This document shows positions 46,263-55,290 of a stretch of DNA of 64,000 nucleotides, piece after piece. The position numbers and the translations under genes were made by a program. Source of the stretch: Pseudomonas oryzihabitans (GTDB lineage: Bacteria; Pseudomonadota; Gammaproteobacteria; Pseudomonadales; Pseudomonadaceae); assembly GCF_024652905.1 (NCBI RefSeq), contig NZ_CP102428.1, positions 1,810,501 to 1,874,500 on the forward strand, given 5' to 3'. The stretch's first letter is position 1. Every line of letters begins with the position of its first letter. The notes below the pieces were generated by a model, which saw only the letters and a list, made by a program, of their open reading frames with translations, did not search any database and was not told the DNA's origin.

Positions 46263-47030
46263 TCAGAGTTCGTCGCGCCGTTTGGCCCGTGCTAGACGGC
46301 CTGCCATGGCTCCCGCCTCTTCCAGAACCTCTCGTACATAGCCCAGATGCAGGCTCGCTGCCTCGCGCGCGCGTTCGGCTTCACCCGCGACAATGGCTTG
46401 GTAGAGCGTCCGGTGCTGTTCCAGCAAGCGCTCGCGGGTTTCGCCACGCTGCGCCTGCATGCCGCCGATATTGGTCACCATGTGATGCCGCAGCAGTTCG
46501 AACAGGCTGCGAATGCTGTGCAGGTAGACGGCGTTGTGGCTGGCCTCGGCGATGGCCAGGTGAAAAGCCGCATCGGCCTCGCCCTCCTCTTCCCGAGCCA
46601 GGGTCTCCCGCCGCCGATAGCAATCTTCCAGTCGTTCCCAGGCCAGGGTCAGTCGCGCCAGATCAGGCTCGGTGGCCCGTTGCGCAGCGTAGTAGGCGCA
46701 GGCGCTTTCCAGGGTATGGCGAAATTCCAGCAGGTCGCGCCGGGTTTCCTCGCGGCTTTCCAACAGCGGCAGCAGCGGATCGGTGAAGGCACTGTTGAGC
46801 GCCTCGGTGACATAGGTACCGCCGCCCTGGCGGCTGAGCAGCAGTCCCCGCGCTACCAGTTTCTGGATGGCCTCACGCAGGGACGGTCGCGACACCCCGA
46901 AGCGCTCGGCCAGCACCCGCTCGGCTGGTAGGCGCTCGCCAGGTCGCAGGGAACCCTCGGCGATCAGCGCCTCGAGATTCTTGACGATGTCGTCCGACAG
47001 ACGACGTTGCTTGACCGGTTCGAACCCCAT
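46263..47030 (-). CDS. lldR: FadR-type GntR regulator of lactate utilisation (LldR)
   Basis: A 255-residue repressor. The winged helix (about 1-75) contains PAERVLAERFGVSRPSLREAIQKL. The all-helical FCD ligand domain follows, with the metal/ligand-binding residues of the FadR C-terminal family. The start at 47030 (MGFEPVKQRRLSDD) fits LldR length; an ATG 25 codons upstream is rejected. It is divergent from lldP across a 221-bp region that holds a matching AATTGGT..ACCAATT operator. LldR represses the lactate operon until L-lactate is present, as known for the family. Confidence 0.9.
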   Translation of the reverse strand: MGFEPVKQRRLSDDIVKNLEALIAEGSLRPGERLPAERVLAERFGVSRPSLREAIQKLVARGLLLSRQGGGTYVTEALNSAFTDPLLPLLESREETRRDLLEFRHTLESACAYYAAQRATEPDLARLTLAWERLEDCYRRRETLAREEEGEADAAFHLAIAEASHNAVYLHSIRSLFELLRHHMVTNIGGMQAQRGETRERLLEQHRTLYQAIVAGEAERAREAASLHLGYVREVLEEAGAMAGRLARAKRRDEL

Positions 47031-47163
47031 GAAAAACCTCGAAAAATGCCGCAGACAGCAGCGGCCGTCCGCCGGGTGGAAGGGATGGGCCGACGAAAGT
47101 CGCACATCAAGGGGTTTGACAGAGGCAAAGACCCCGCTTAACGTGCGTGAAGTCGCACTTGTA

Positions 47164-47180
47164 AATTGGTCTTACCAATT
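47164..47180. promoter_or_regulatory. LldR-type operator
   Basis: AATTGGTCTTACCAATT is a perfect 7-3-7 inverted repeat of the TTGGTnnnACCAA class bound by FadR-type GntR regulators. It is centred between lldR and lldP, downstream of a TTGACA-like -35 at 47116-47121 that points to lldP. It would block that promoter. Confidence 0.82.
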
Positions 47181-47229
47181 TTTGCCACAGGTCGCGATCT
47201 TGTGCAACCCCGTCCTGCCGCCTCCCTAC

Positions 47230-47237
47230 AAAAACAA
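47230..47237 (+). promoter_or_regulatory. Crc/Hfq-type A-rich motif before lldP
   Basis: AAAAACAA fits the AAnAAnAA catabolite-activity motif, just upstream of the AAGGAGC Shine-Dalgarno of lldP (start 47252). In pseudomonads Hfq with Crc binds such sites and blocks translation during growth on preferred carbon. The match is to a short motif, so it needs testing. Confidence 0.5.
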
Positions 47238-47251
47238 TCAAGGAGCACCCG

Positions 47252-48946
47252 ATGGAAACCTGGCAACAGATCTATCTCCCCCTTGGCAGCCTGGGCCTTT
47301 CGGCCTTCGTCGCCGCCTTGCCCATTCTGTTCTTCTTCGTTGCCCTCGCCGGTCTGAGACTCAAGGGCCATGTGGCGGGCGCCATCACCCTGGCGATCGC
47401 CCTGCTCATCGCCCTGTTCGTCTATCGCATGCCGGTGGACAAGGCGCTGGCCTCGGCCGGCTACGGTTTCCTCTACGGCCTCTGGCCCATCGCCTGGATC
47501 ATCGTCACGGCGGTGTTCCTCTACAAGCTGACGGTCAAGTGCGGCCAGTTCGACATCATCCGCAGCTCGGTGCTGTCGATCACCGACGATCAACGCCTGC
47601 AGGTGCTGCTGATCGGCTTCTGCTTTGGCGCCTTCCTGGAGGGTGCGGCCGGTTTCGGCGCGCCGGTGGCCATCACCGCTGCGCTGCTGGTGGGCCTGGG
47701 CCACAATCCGCTGAAGGCGGCCGGGCTCTGCCTGATCGCCAACACCGCGCCGGTAGCCTTCGGCGCCCTGGGCATCCCGACCATCGTCGCCGGCCAGGTG
47801 ACCGGCATCGACGCCTTCAAGATCGGCGCCATGACCGGTCGCCAGCTGCCACTGTTGGCGTTGCTGATACCGCTGTGGCTGATGTTCATGATGGATGGCA
47901 TGCGTGGCCTGCGGGAAACCTGGAAACCGGCGCTGATCTGCGGTGGCACCTTCGCGGTGGTCCAGTACCTGACCTCCAACTTCCTCGGCCCAGAACTGCC
48001 TGACATCACCTCGTCTCTGGCTGCCATGATCGCCCTCACCGGCTACCTCAAACTGAGCCAACCGCAGCAGGCCACTGCCGGTGCCAACACCGTGGTGAGC
48101 GGCGGCGGCGCAGCTGCGCTAGGCGGTGGTGCAGGCTTCGGCCAAGGCGGTCGCCTGCCACCGGAGCATTCGCTGGGCACCGTGATCAAGGCCTGGTCAC
48201 CCTTCCTGATCCTGACCGTGATCGTCACCCTCTGGACCACCAAGGCCTTCAAGGCACTGTTCGCCACCGGCGGCGCCCTCTATGCTCTGGTGATCAACGT
48301 CCCAGTGCCCTATCTGGACAAGCTGGTGATCAAGACACTGCCGATCGTGGCCACCCCGACGCCCATGCCGGCGGTCTACAAGCTCGACCTGCTGTCGGCC
48401 TCGGGCACGGCCATCCTGATTTCCGCCTTGATCTCCATGGCCATCTTCCGCATCAAGCCCTCGACCGCCCTGGGTGTGTTCAAGGAAACCCTGGTGGAAC
48501 TGCGCAAGCCGATCCTGTCCATCGGACTGGTGCTGGCCTTTGCCTTCGTCGTCAACTATTCGGGCATGTCCACCACCCTGGCCCTGTTGCTTGCCGGCAC
48601 GGGCGCGCTGTTCCCCTTCTTCTCGCCGCTGTTGGGCTGGCTGGGGGTATTCCTGACCGGTTCGGATACCTCCTCCAACGCCCTGTTCGGCTCCCTGCAG
48701 GCGACCACCGCGCACCAGATCGGCGTTTCCGACACCCTGCTGGTGGCCGCCAACAGCTCCGGCGGCGTGACCGGCAAGATGATCTCGCCGCAGTCCATCG
48801 CCGTGGCTTGCGCTGCCACCGGGATGGTGGGCAAGGAGTCCGACCTGTTCCGCTTCACCGTGCGCCACAGTATCGGCTTCGCCATCCTGGTCGGCTTCAT
48901 CACCCTGGCGCAGGCCTATGTGTTCACCGGGATGCTGGTGCACTGA
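47252..48946 (+). CDS. lldP: L-lactate permease
   Basis: A 564-residue member of the LctP/GlcA family, a proton symporter for lactate and probably glycolate. It has many membrane helices, with the conserved [16 protein letters not shown] and [23 protein letters not shown] segments (short parts cited). Length and motifs match. It is the first gene of the lld unit, followed by lldE after 73 bases. A Crc/Hfq-like motif and an LldR operator lie upstream. Confidence 0.95.
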   Translation: METWQQIYLPLGSLGLSAFVAALPILFFFVALAGLRLKGHVAGAITLAIALLIALFVYRMPVDKALASAGYGFLYGLWPIAWIIVTAVFLYKLTVKCGQFDIIRSSVLSITDDQRLQVLLIGFCFGAFLEGAAGFGAPVAITAALLVGLGHNPLKAAGLCLIANTAPVAFGALGIPTIVAGQVTGIDAFKIGAMTGRQLPLLALLIPLWLMFMMDGMRGLRETWKPALICGGTFAVVQYLTSNFLGPELPDITSSLAAMIALTGYLKLSQPQQATAGANTVVSGGGAAALGGGAGFGQGGRLPPEHSLGTVIKAWSPFLILTVIVTLWTTKAFKALFATGGALYALVINVPVPYLDKLVIKTLPIVATPTPMPAVYKLDLLSASGTAILISALISMAIFRIKPSTALGVFKETLVELRKPILSIGLVLAFAFVVNYSGMSTTLALLLAGTGALFPFFSPLLGWLGVFLTGSDTSSNALFGSLQATTAHQIGVSDTLLVAANSSGGVTGKMISPQSIAVACAATGMVGKESDLFRFTVRHSIGFAILVGFITLAQAYVFTGMLVH

Positions 48947-49019
48947 TAGCGCGTTTCCCGGCGGCGGCTCAGGCCATCGCCGGTCCTCTTATTACCGGGC
49001 TAACCCGGAGTGACGCCTG

Positions 49020-49844
49020 ATGAACGATCTTTTCTACAACGCCGCCCCCAACGCCACCCGTACCGCGCCGCCCCTGGCGCCGCCACGGACCTATCCGCAG
49101 CAGAAACCGACCCAGGTCTATCTGTTCGGCACTTGCGTGGTCGACCTTTTCTATCCCGAAGCCGGCCTGGACAGCATCCGCCTGCTGGAGCGCGAGGGCA
49201 TCCGCGTGCATTTTCCCCAAGCGCAGAGTTGCTGCGGCCAGCCGGCCTACACCTCGGGCTACACCGAGGAAGCCCGTGCCGTAGCCCGCGCCCAGCTGGC
49301 GCTCTTCGCCGAACCCTGGCCGGTGGTGGTGCCCTCCGGCTCCTGCGCCGGCATGCTGCGCCATCATTATGCCGAGCTGTTCGCCGACGAGCCGGAGACC
49401 TTGCGCCAGGCGCTCGACCTGGCCGAACGCACCTACGAACTGGCGGAATTTCTGCTCAATATCTGTCAGGTCGACTACCAGGACCGCGGCGCCCCGACCA
49501 AGGTGGCCCTGCACACCTCCTGCAGCGCTCGGCGCGAGATGCAGACCCACCTGCACGGCCGCGCCCTGCTCAGCCAGTTGGCGGCCGTGGAGCGCGTCGA
49601 CCATGATCACGAGAGCGAATGCTGCGGTTTTGGCGGCACCTTCTCGGTACGCATGCCGGACATCTCCGGTGCCATGGTGGCGGACAAGACCCGCGCCCTG
49701 CAGGACAGCGGTGCCGCTCAGGTGCTCACCGCCGACTGCGGTTGCCTGATGAACATCAACGGCGCCTTGGAAAAGCAACGCGCCGCCTTGCGTGGCGAAC
49801 ACCTGGCGAGCTTTCTCTGGCGCCGTATCGGAGGTGCAGCGTGA
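49020..49844 (+). CDS. lldE: L-lactate dehydrogenase complex, CCG-domain subunit (LldE/LutA)
   Basis: A 274-residue cytosolic iron-sulfur protein with two cysteine-rich CCG domains. Motifs are SCCGQPAYTSG, HTSCSARREMQTH and ESECCGFGGTFSV, then TADCGCLMNI. In LutABC/LldEFG systems this subunit works with the other two to oxidise L-lactate to pyruvate. The start overlaps a TGA (TGATG) and the end overlaps the next start (GTGA). There is no lldD flavin dehydrogenase in the window, so this complex probably does the oxidation. Confidence 0.93.
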   Translation: MNDLFYNAAPNATRTAPPLAPPRTYPQQKPTQVYLFGTCVVDLFYPEAGLDSIRLLEREGIRVHFPQAQSCCGQPAYTSGYTEEARAVARAQLALFAEPWPVVVPSGSCAGMLRHHYAELFADEPETLRQALDLAERTYELAEFLLNICQVDYQDRGAPTKVALHTSCSARREMQTHLHGRALLSQLAAVERVDHDHESECCGFGGTFSVRMPDISGAMVADKTRALQDSGAAQVLTADCGCLMNINGALEKQRAALRGEHLASFLWRRIGGAA

Positions 49845-51295
49845 ACGAGATGCTGAAGATTCCCCTTACCGACATCAGCGAGGCGCCGCCCTTCAAGACG
49901 CGTGCGCGTCAGGCCCTGGGCGACGACCAGCTCAGGCGAAACTTCCGCACGGCCATGGATTCGCTGATGACCAAGCGGCTGGCCAGCATGAGCGACGCCG
50001 ACGAGCGCGAGCGCCTGCGCGAGTTGGGCAATCGCATCCGGGCCCGGGCGCTGTCCAAGCTGCCGGATCTGCTGGAGCGGCTGGAAGCCAATCTCAGACG
50101 CAATGGCGTCCAGGTGCACTGGGCCGAGACCACCGCCGAGGCCAACGCCATCGTCCAGGGGATCGCCGAGCGCCATACGGCCAAACTGCTGATCAAGGGC
50201 AAGTCCATGGTCAGCGAAGAGATGGACATGAACCACGTCCTCGGCGCCCAGGGCATCGACTGCCTGGAGTCGGACATGGGCGAGTACATCATCCAGCTCG
50301 CCGGGGAGAAGCCCTCGCACATCATCATGCCGGCCATCCACCTCAACCGGCAGCAGGTAGGCACCCTCTTCCACGAGCACCTGGCCGAGCCCTACACCAC
50401 CGACGTTGATGAACTCATCCAGACCGGCCGGCGGGTGTTGCGGCAGAAATTCTTCGAGGCCGACATCGGCATCTCCGGCGTGAACTTCGCCGTGGCCGAG
50501 ACCGGCACCCTGCTGCTGGTGGAAAACGAGGGCAACGGGCGAATGTCGACCACGGTGCCGCCCGTACATATCGCCGTGACCGGCATCGAGAAGGTGGTGG
50601 AAAACCTCAGAGACGTGGTGCCCCTGCTGTCGCTGCTGACCCGCTCGGCGCTGGGTCAGCCCATCACCACCTACGTCAACATGATCTCCGGGCCGCGCAA
50701 GGCCGAGGAACTGGACGGGCCGCGCGAGGTGCACCTAGTGCTGTTGGACAACGGTCGCAGCCAGGCCTTCGCCGACAGCGAATTGCGCCAGACCCTCAAC
50801 TGTATCCGCTGCGGCGCCTGCATGAACCACTGCCCGGTCTATACCCGTATCGGCGGCCACGCCTATGGCGAGGTCTATCCCGGCCCCATCGGCGCCATCA
50901 TCACCCCGCATCTGGTCGGCCTGGAACGGGCGCCCGATCATCCCAGCGCCTCGTCGTTGTGCGGCGCCTGTGGCGAAGTCTGCCCGGTGAAGATCCCGAT
51001 TCCCGCCCTGCTGCGCCGACTGCGCGAGGAAAACGTCAAGGCGCCCGAGGCAGAGCCGCAGCTCCTGCGCGGCCAGGGCAGCAAGTTTTCCGCCCGCGAG
51101 CGCTGGACCTGGCATGCCTGGCAGAGCCTCTTCACCTCGCCGCTGCTCTATCGCGGCTTCAGCTACCTGGCCACCCGCTTCGGCCGCTTCACCCCGGGCC
51201 AACTCGGGCCCTGGACCGAGCACCACAGCGCGCCCAAGCCAGCGAAGCGCTCGCTCCACGAACTGGCCCGCGAACACCTGGAGAACCGCCCATGA
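49841..51295 (+). CDS. lldF: L-lactate dehydrogenase complex, ferredoxin/LUD subunit (LldF/LutB)
   Basis: A 484-residue protein. The LUD domain fills the first two-thirds (NEGNGRMSTTVPP, SDMGEYI). Two [4Fe-4S] motifs follow: CIRCGACMNHCPVYTRIGG near residue 325 and CGACGEVCPVKIPIP near 370. The start is a GTG at 49841 after GGAGG, overlapping the lldE stop by four bases. It is the electron-transfer core of the LutABC-type lactate oxidising complex. Confidence 0.93.
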   Translation: MNEMLKIPLTDISEAPPFKTRARQALGDDQLRRNFRTAMDSLMTKRLASMSDADERERLRELGNRIRARALSKLPDLLERLEANLRRNGVQVHWAETTAEANAIVQGIAERHTAKLLIKGKSMVSEEMDMNHVLGAQGIDCLESDMGEYIIQLAGEKPSHIIMPAIHLNRQQVGTLFHEHLAEPYTTDVDELIQTGRRVLRQKFFEADIGISGVNFAVAETGTLLLVENEGNGRMSTTVPPVHIAVTGIEKVVENLRDVVPLLSLLTRSALGQPITTYVNMISGPRKAEELDGPREVHLVLLDNGRSQAFADSELRQTLNCIRCGACMNHCPVYTRIGGHAYGEVYPGPIGAIITPHLVGLERAPDHPSASSLCGACGEVCPVKIPIPALLRRLREENVKAPEAEPQLLRGQGSKFSARERWTWHAWQSLFTSPLLYRGFSYLATRFGRFTPGQLGPWTEHHSAPKPAKRSLHELAREHLENRP

Positions 51296-51960
51296 GCGCC
51301 CGCGACAACATCCTCGCCAAGCTGCGTGGCAGTCTGCAGGGTACCCAGCCCCTGGCCGACAACTTCGACGAAGCCCTGGTGACCGAGCCTTGGCGCTACC
51401 CACCCACGGAGCGCGTCGCCCGTCTGCGAACCCTGATGGAAATGGTGCATACCGAGACGCACCTGACCACCACGGCGGACTGGCCGGCGCAGGTGGAGCG
51501 CGTCCTCGCCGAACGAGGTCTGGATCAGCTGTTGATCGCCCCCGGCACGCCGCATGGCGCGCGCCTGGTGGAGCGCTGGCAGGACCAAGACCAGCCGCGC
51601 TGGAAGGCCTATGACCGCCCCGTGGAAGAGTGGAAGGCCGAACTGTTCAACGACACTCCGGCGAGCCTCACCGGCACCCTCGGCGCCCTGGCCTCCACCG
51701 GCAGCCTGGTGCTCTGGCCGGATCGCCAGGAACCGCGGCTGATGAGCCTGGTGCCGCCGTTGCACATCGCCCTGCTCAGGGCCAGCACCGTGGTCGACAA
51801 CTTCTATGAGTTGCAGCAACAACACCGCTGGCAGGATGGCATGCCGACCAATGCCCTCCTGATCTCCGGACCATCCAAGACCGCCGACATCGAGCAGGTG
51901 CTGGCCTATGGCGCCCATGGGCCCAAGGACCTGGTGGTGCTGATCGTCGAGGACGAGTGA
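51292..51960 (+). CDS. lldG: L-lactate dehydrogenase complex, LUD subunit (LldG/LutC)
   Basis: A 222-residue LUD-domain protein. Family strands are GTLGALASTGSLVLWPDRQEPRL and PPLHIALL (short parts), with the final SGPSKTADIEQVLAYGAHGPK. It overlaps lldF by four bases and is the last gene of the lld unit. A CCCTCTCCC/GGGAGAGGG hairpin follows. Together with lldE and lldF it forms the three-part lactate oxidase system. Confidence 0.92.
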   Translation: MSARDNILAKLRGSLQGTQPLADNFDEALVTEPWRYPPTERVARLRTLMEMVHTETHLTTTADWPAQVERVLAERGLDQLLIAPGTPHGARLVERWQDQDQPRWKAYDRPVEEWKAELFNDTPASLTGTLGALASTGSLVLWPDRQEPRLMSLVPPLHIALLRASTVVDNFYELQQQHRWQDGMPTNALLISGPSKTADIEQVLAYGAHGPKDLVVLIVEDE

Positions 51961-51982
51961 GGGTTTTGCCCCCTTACCCCAG

Positions 51983-52003
51983 CCCTCTCCCCAAGGGAGA
52001 GGG
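51983..52003 (+). terminator. Hairpin after the lld unit
   Basis: CCCTCTCCC and GGGAGAGGG form a 9-bp perfect stem with loop CAA, 22 bases past the lldG stop. There is no T-run, and this sequence is a frequent dispersed repeat in high-GC proteobacteria, so it may not terminate transcription. Confidence 0.5.
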
Positions 52004-52020
52004 CGCGGTCCAGCTCACCG

Positions 52021-52290
52021 CGTAGGTTGGGTTGAGCGCAGCGAAGCCCGACAGAGCCCAGCCTCGATGCATACCCTGTTGGGCTTCGACGATGAAGCTG
52101 TCTCAGCCCAACCTACGGTCCTCGCTGCAAAAGGAACACCGTAGGTTGGGTTGAGCGTTAGCGAAGCCCAACAGAGCCTAGCTTCGTGCGGATCCTGTTG
52201 GGCTTCGACGATGGAGCCGTCTCAATCCAACCTACAAGCATTATGGCCAAAGAGTCATCGTAGGTTGGGTTGAGCGCAGCGAAGCCCAAC
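52021..52290. repeat. Array 3 of REP-like hairpin repeats, two and a half units
   Basis: Units lie at 52021-52117 and 52140-52235, and a half unit at 52259-52290 touches the end of the MEKHLA gene. The orientation is opposite to arrays 1 and 2. The period is 119 bp. The spacer, read on the minus strand, matches the GGTGTTCCTTT..GCAGCG spacer of array 2. The gap 51961-52300 holds only this array and the hairpin before it. Confidence 0.9.
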
Positions 52291-52300
52291 GATCTCCCCC

Positions 52301-52801
52301 TCACTCCAGCTGACCAACCCGCTGCGGATCCGGCCAGAACAACGCCGCCTGCCCCAACCGCTGTCCGTCGACATCGAGCAGATTCCAGACCACGCCGGCA
52401 TGGATCTGGAAGGCCTCACCGTCTCGATCGACCCGCCAGCCTTCATAGCCACTGGCATAACCCTGGCGCCCCACCGCCTCCATCAGGCGCTGACGCTCGT
52501 CCCGGTCCTTGGGCGAGGCGCTGAAGCGCGACGGCATGCCGAGAAACTCGGCGCGGGGATAGCCGAAGCAGCACAAGGCCTGGTGGTTGGCGTAGCAGAA
52601 CAGCGGATCCTGTTCGATGCCGTGGGCCAGCAGGGCATAGGGCGCCCTTTCGTGCAGCCACGTCAGAACGTCGGCCTGAGACAGGCCGGCAGGCCGCGGC
52701 AGCGGTTGGCCGAGCCAGTGGTGGTAGGAGGCGTCCAGCAGTGGAAGCAAACTGAGATCGGTAGCGGACAAACCGGTAGCTCCTTGGCGAGGGATCACCA
52801 T
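52301..52801 (-). CDS. MEKHLA/PAS-domain protein
   Basis: A 166-residue single PAS-like protein of the MEKHLA family. The core reads PFALLAHGIEQDPLFCYANHQALCCFGY, cited here as LLAHGIE and YANHQAL, and AVGRQGYASGY. There is no output domain, no signal peptide and no membrane segment. The ligand and the partner are unknown. The start is an ATG with a poor Shine-Dalgarno. The 3' end abuts half a hairpin repeat. Confidence 0.82.
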   Translation of the reverse strand: MVIPRQGATGLSATDLSLLPLLDASYHHWLGQPLPRPAGLSQADVLTWLHERAPYALLAHGIEQDPLFCYANHQALCCFGYPRAEFLGMPSRFSASPKDRDERQRLMEAVGRQGYASGYEGWRVDRDGEAFQIHAGVVWNLLDVDGQRLGQAALFWPDPQRVGQLE

Positions 52802-52875
52802 TCAAGAGCAACCCGGCGGGCTTGGGAAGCCCAGGGCCACCGCGGCAGGACGCCACGGCAGCCCGCAGGCGCGGT

Positions 52876-53997
52876 TTACTTCACCGCGGAAAGGTCGATG
52901 CGCACAACGCTTTCCGGCGCGGTGTTCATGTATTCCTTGTCGAAGGGCGTCTTCACCGTCGCATACAGCGTCTGGCCATCCGGACTCACCAGCAGGCTGT
53001 TGGGATTGGGCTTGAGGTCGTAGGCCTTCTTCTCGGCGTAGGTGGTGGCGTCCAAGATCAGCAGCCGACCGGTCTCGCGCTGAGTGATGTACAGCTCGTT
53101 ACGCGTGGTATTGAGCTTGATGGCCAGGGCATCGCCCACCGGTAGACGCTTGATCACCTTGCCGCTGCGGATATCGAAGACCAGCACGGTCTTGGCTTCG
53201 GAATTGTCGGTGACGAACAACTGGTGGTTCGCGCGATCCTCGGCCAGATTCAGCAGCAGGTACTTGCCGCCATCGCCCGGGGTCCAGCGGTGCTCGATCT
53301 TGCGGGTACGCGGATTGATCACCAGCACTTCCCCGCTGCCATTGGCCGCATAGAGACGCCCGGTATCCTCGGAGTACAGCAGGCCGGTCACCCACTTGCC
53401 GGCATTGGGAATGCGCGCCTTGAGGGTCAGGGTCTTGGCGTCCACCACCCAGATCACGCCCGGATCGCCAACGCCGCCGACATACAGCATGCCGTCATGC
53501 AGGATGACCTGGCGCGGATTGACCGGATGGCCGTCGCGGCCCATCTCGTTGAATTTCAGGCGCTTCTCCACCTTGCCGGTGCGCAGGTCGATGCGGCTCA
53601 GACCACCATCCAGGGAGTTGGTGACGAATAGCGTCTCACCACTGGCGTCGGTGGTCAGGGCGAAATTCTTCAGATCGGTGTGGATCTGCCCGGTGATGGC
53701 CAGGGTCGCCGGGTCCAGCTGATAGATCACCCCGCCGGTGACGCCCTTGGTCAGTTGGGCGGTCGCAGCATAGACCGACTGCTTGGCCGGACTGTAGGCC
53801 AGTTCATAGACGCCGTAACCCAGCTCGATACGCTTGAGTTCGGCGGGTGCCTGGGGCGCGGCCGGTTGCGCGGCCACGGGAGCCGGCGCGGGTGGCGGCG
53901 GCGTCGGTGCCTCCGGGCGATTGGAACAGGCGGCCACTGCCAGGGACAGTAGCGCCATGGCGCCCAGCGTCGAGACCTTGTTGAAAGACACCGCCAT
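52876..53997 (-). CDS. YncE-like beta-propeller lipoprotein
   Basis: A 373-residue lipoprotein. The signal ends LAVAAC (lipid Cys at about 24). A Pro/Ala-rich spacer (residues about 28-55) precedes a seven-bladed propeller with the YVTN/YncE-type repeats VYVGGVGDPGVIWVVDAKTLTLK, FVTNSLDGGLSRID and LYVTQRETGRLLILD (short parts). YncE homologues are periplasmic, with no firmly known reaction. It is monocistronic, with MEKHLA downstream. Confidence 0.85.
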   Translation of the reverse strand: MAVSFNKVSTLGAMALLSLAVAACSNRPEAPTPPPPAPAPVAAQPAAPQAPAELKRIELGYGVYELAYSPAKQSVYAATAQLTKGVTGGVIYQLDPATLAITGQIHTDLKNFALTTDASGETLFVTNSLDGGLSRIDLRTGKVEKRLKFNEMGRDGHPVNPRQVILHDGMLYVGGVGDPGVIWVVDAKTLTLKARIPNAGKWVTGLLYSEDTGRLYAANGSGEVLVINPRTRKIEHRWTPGDGGKYLLLNLAEDRANHQLFVTDNSEAKTVLVFDIRSGKVIKRLPVGDALAIKLNTTRNELYITQRETGRLLILDATTYAEKKAYDLKPNPNSLLVSPDGQTLYATVKTPFDKEYMNTAPESVVRIDLSAVK

Positions 53998-54099
53998 TTG
54001 CTTCTCCTAGGGACGAGGTACGAGAGATCAGGACAATCCTGAAATGATAAACGTTCGCACTATGCCCAAGGAGAACAGGTCAGACAAGGCCGAAAAGTT

Positions 54100-55104
54100 T
54101 CAGCCTCTCACCTGGTACGGCTCGTCATCCTCTGCCCCTCCGCTCTGGCCCAGGGTTTTCAGTCGCCCCTGACGATCCAGGCGAAAGCGCGAGAAATCCT
54201 CCGCCAGGTGCAGCTCGCCGCTATAACAGGCCACCGCCTCTTGACGCAGCTCCTCGATGGAGGGCGAACGCCCCGCAGCGGCCTGGTAGCGCGGACTGAA
54301 ATGGGTGAGCAGCAAGGCGGGTAGCCCCTGCGCCTCGGCAAAGCGAGCGACCCCGGCCGCACTGCTGTGGCCCCAGCTCTGCCCGGTCTTGTCGATCTGC
54401 GCCTGGGCGTAGGTGGCTTCATGGACCAGCACCTGAGCGCCCCGGCAGGCCTCCGCCAGCAGCGCAGGATCGTCATTGTCCCCCGCCACCACCAGCCGCC
54501 GCTCCCCATGGGCCGCCTGCAGGAAGTCGGCGCTGCGCAGCAACCGGCCCTCGTGCGGCACATCCTCGCCTCCATGCAATCTTCCCCAGAGTGGGCCGCG
54601 CGGTACTTGGGCAGCCGCCAGGGCTGCCGGATCCAGCCGTTGCGGTCGGCGGGTCTCGCGGAAGCGAAAGGCGTGGCTGGGCACCCGGTGGGAAAGCGCG
54701 AAGGCGTCGATATCCCAGGCGCCCACGGCAAGCCCGGTGAAACCTTCCAGGGCATGGAACCGCAACTCGAAGGGCAGGTGCAGCGCGGTCAGGGCCTGGG
54801 TAGCGGCCAGCCAGTCCTGTACCGCCTGGGGCGCGATCAGCACCAGTGGCTGGCTGCGTCCGGTCATGGCGGCGCTGGCCAGGAGTCCCGGCAGGCCATA
54901 GCAGTGGTCGCCGTGGACATGGGTGATGCAGATGGCGCGCAGGTCCGCCGCCGACAGCGGCGTGCGCAGCAGCTGGTGCTGGGTGGCCTCGCCACAATCG
55001 ACGAGAAACCAGCCCTTGCCCTGGTCCTCGATCAGGGCAAGGGCCGAGACATTGCGCCGCCGGGTCGGCACCCCGGCCGAGGTGCCGAGAAACAAGAGGT
55101 CCAT
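54100..55104 (-). CDS. rnz: Ribonuclease Z (metallo-beta-lactamase fold)
   Basis: A 334-residue RNase Z/ElaC-family enzyme that in many bacteria matures tRNA 3' ends. The motif HVHGDHCYGLPG supplies zinc ligands, GDNDDP the bridging Asp, and the family strands LFLGTSAGVPT and HEATYAQAQID are present. I chose the ATG at 55104, with GGAG upstream; an ATG five codons further out is possible. It is monocistronic. Confidence 0.93.
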   Translation of the reverse strand: MDLLFLGTSAGVPTRRRNVSALALIEDQGKGWFLVDCGEATQHQLLRTPLSAADLRAICITHVHGDHCYGLPGLLASAAMTGRSQPLVLIAPQAVQDWLAATQALTALHLPFELRFHALEGFTGLAVGAWDIDAFALSHRVPSHAFRFRETRRPQRLDPAALAAAQVPRGPLWGRLHGGEDVPHEGRLLRSADFLQAAHGERRLVVAGDNDDPALLAEACRGAQVLVHEATYAQAQIDKTGQSWGHSSAAGVARFAEAQGLPALLLTHFSPRYQAAAGRSPSIEELRQEAVACYSGELHLAEDFSRFRLDRQGRLKTLGQSGGAEDDEPYQVRG

Positions 55105-55290
55105 GGAGGCTCCAGGCAAAAGACCAGTCTAGCGTGGCTGCCCCGCTGTCGCCCGAGCAACAGCAGCCGGGCACTCCTGCTGCCGGCCAGGCAGCCCAGG
55201 CCCGGCAAACCCCGAGAACGCGGGCTTTTTCGCCCTGGCAACGCTCTTGCAAAGCCTCTGGCGTCGCCCCTACATCCGCCGAGGACCACC

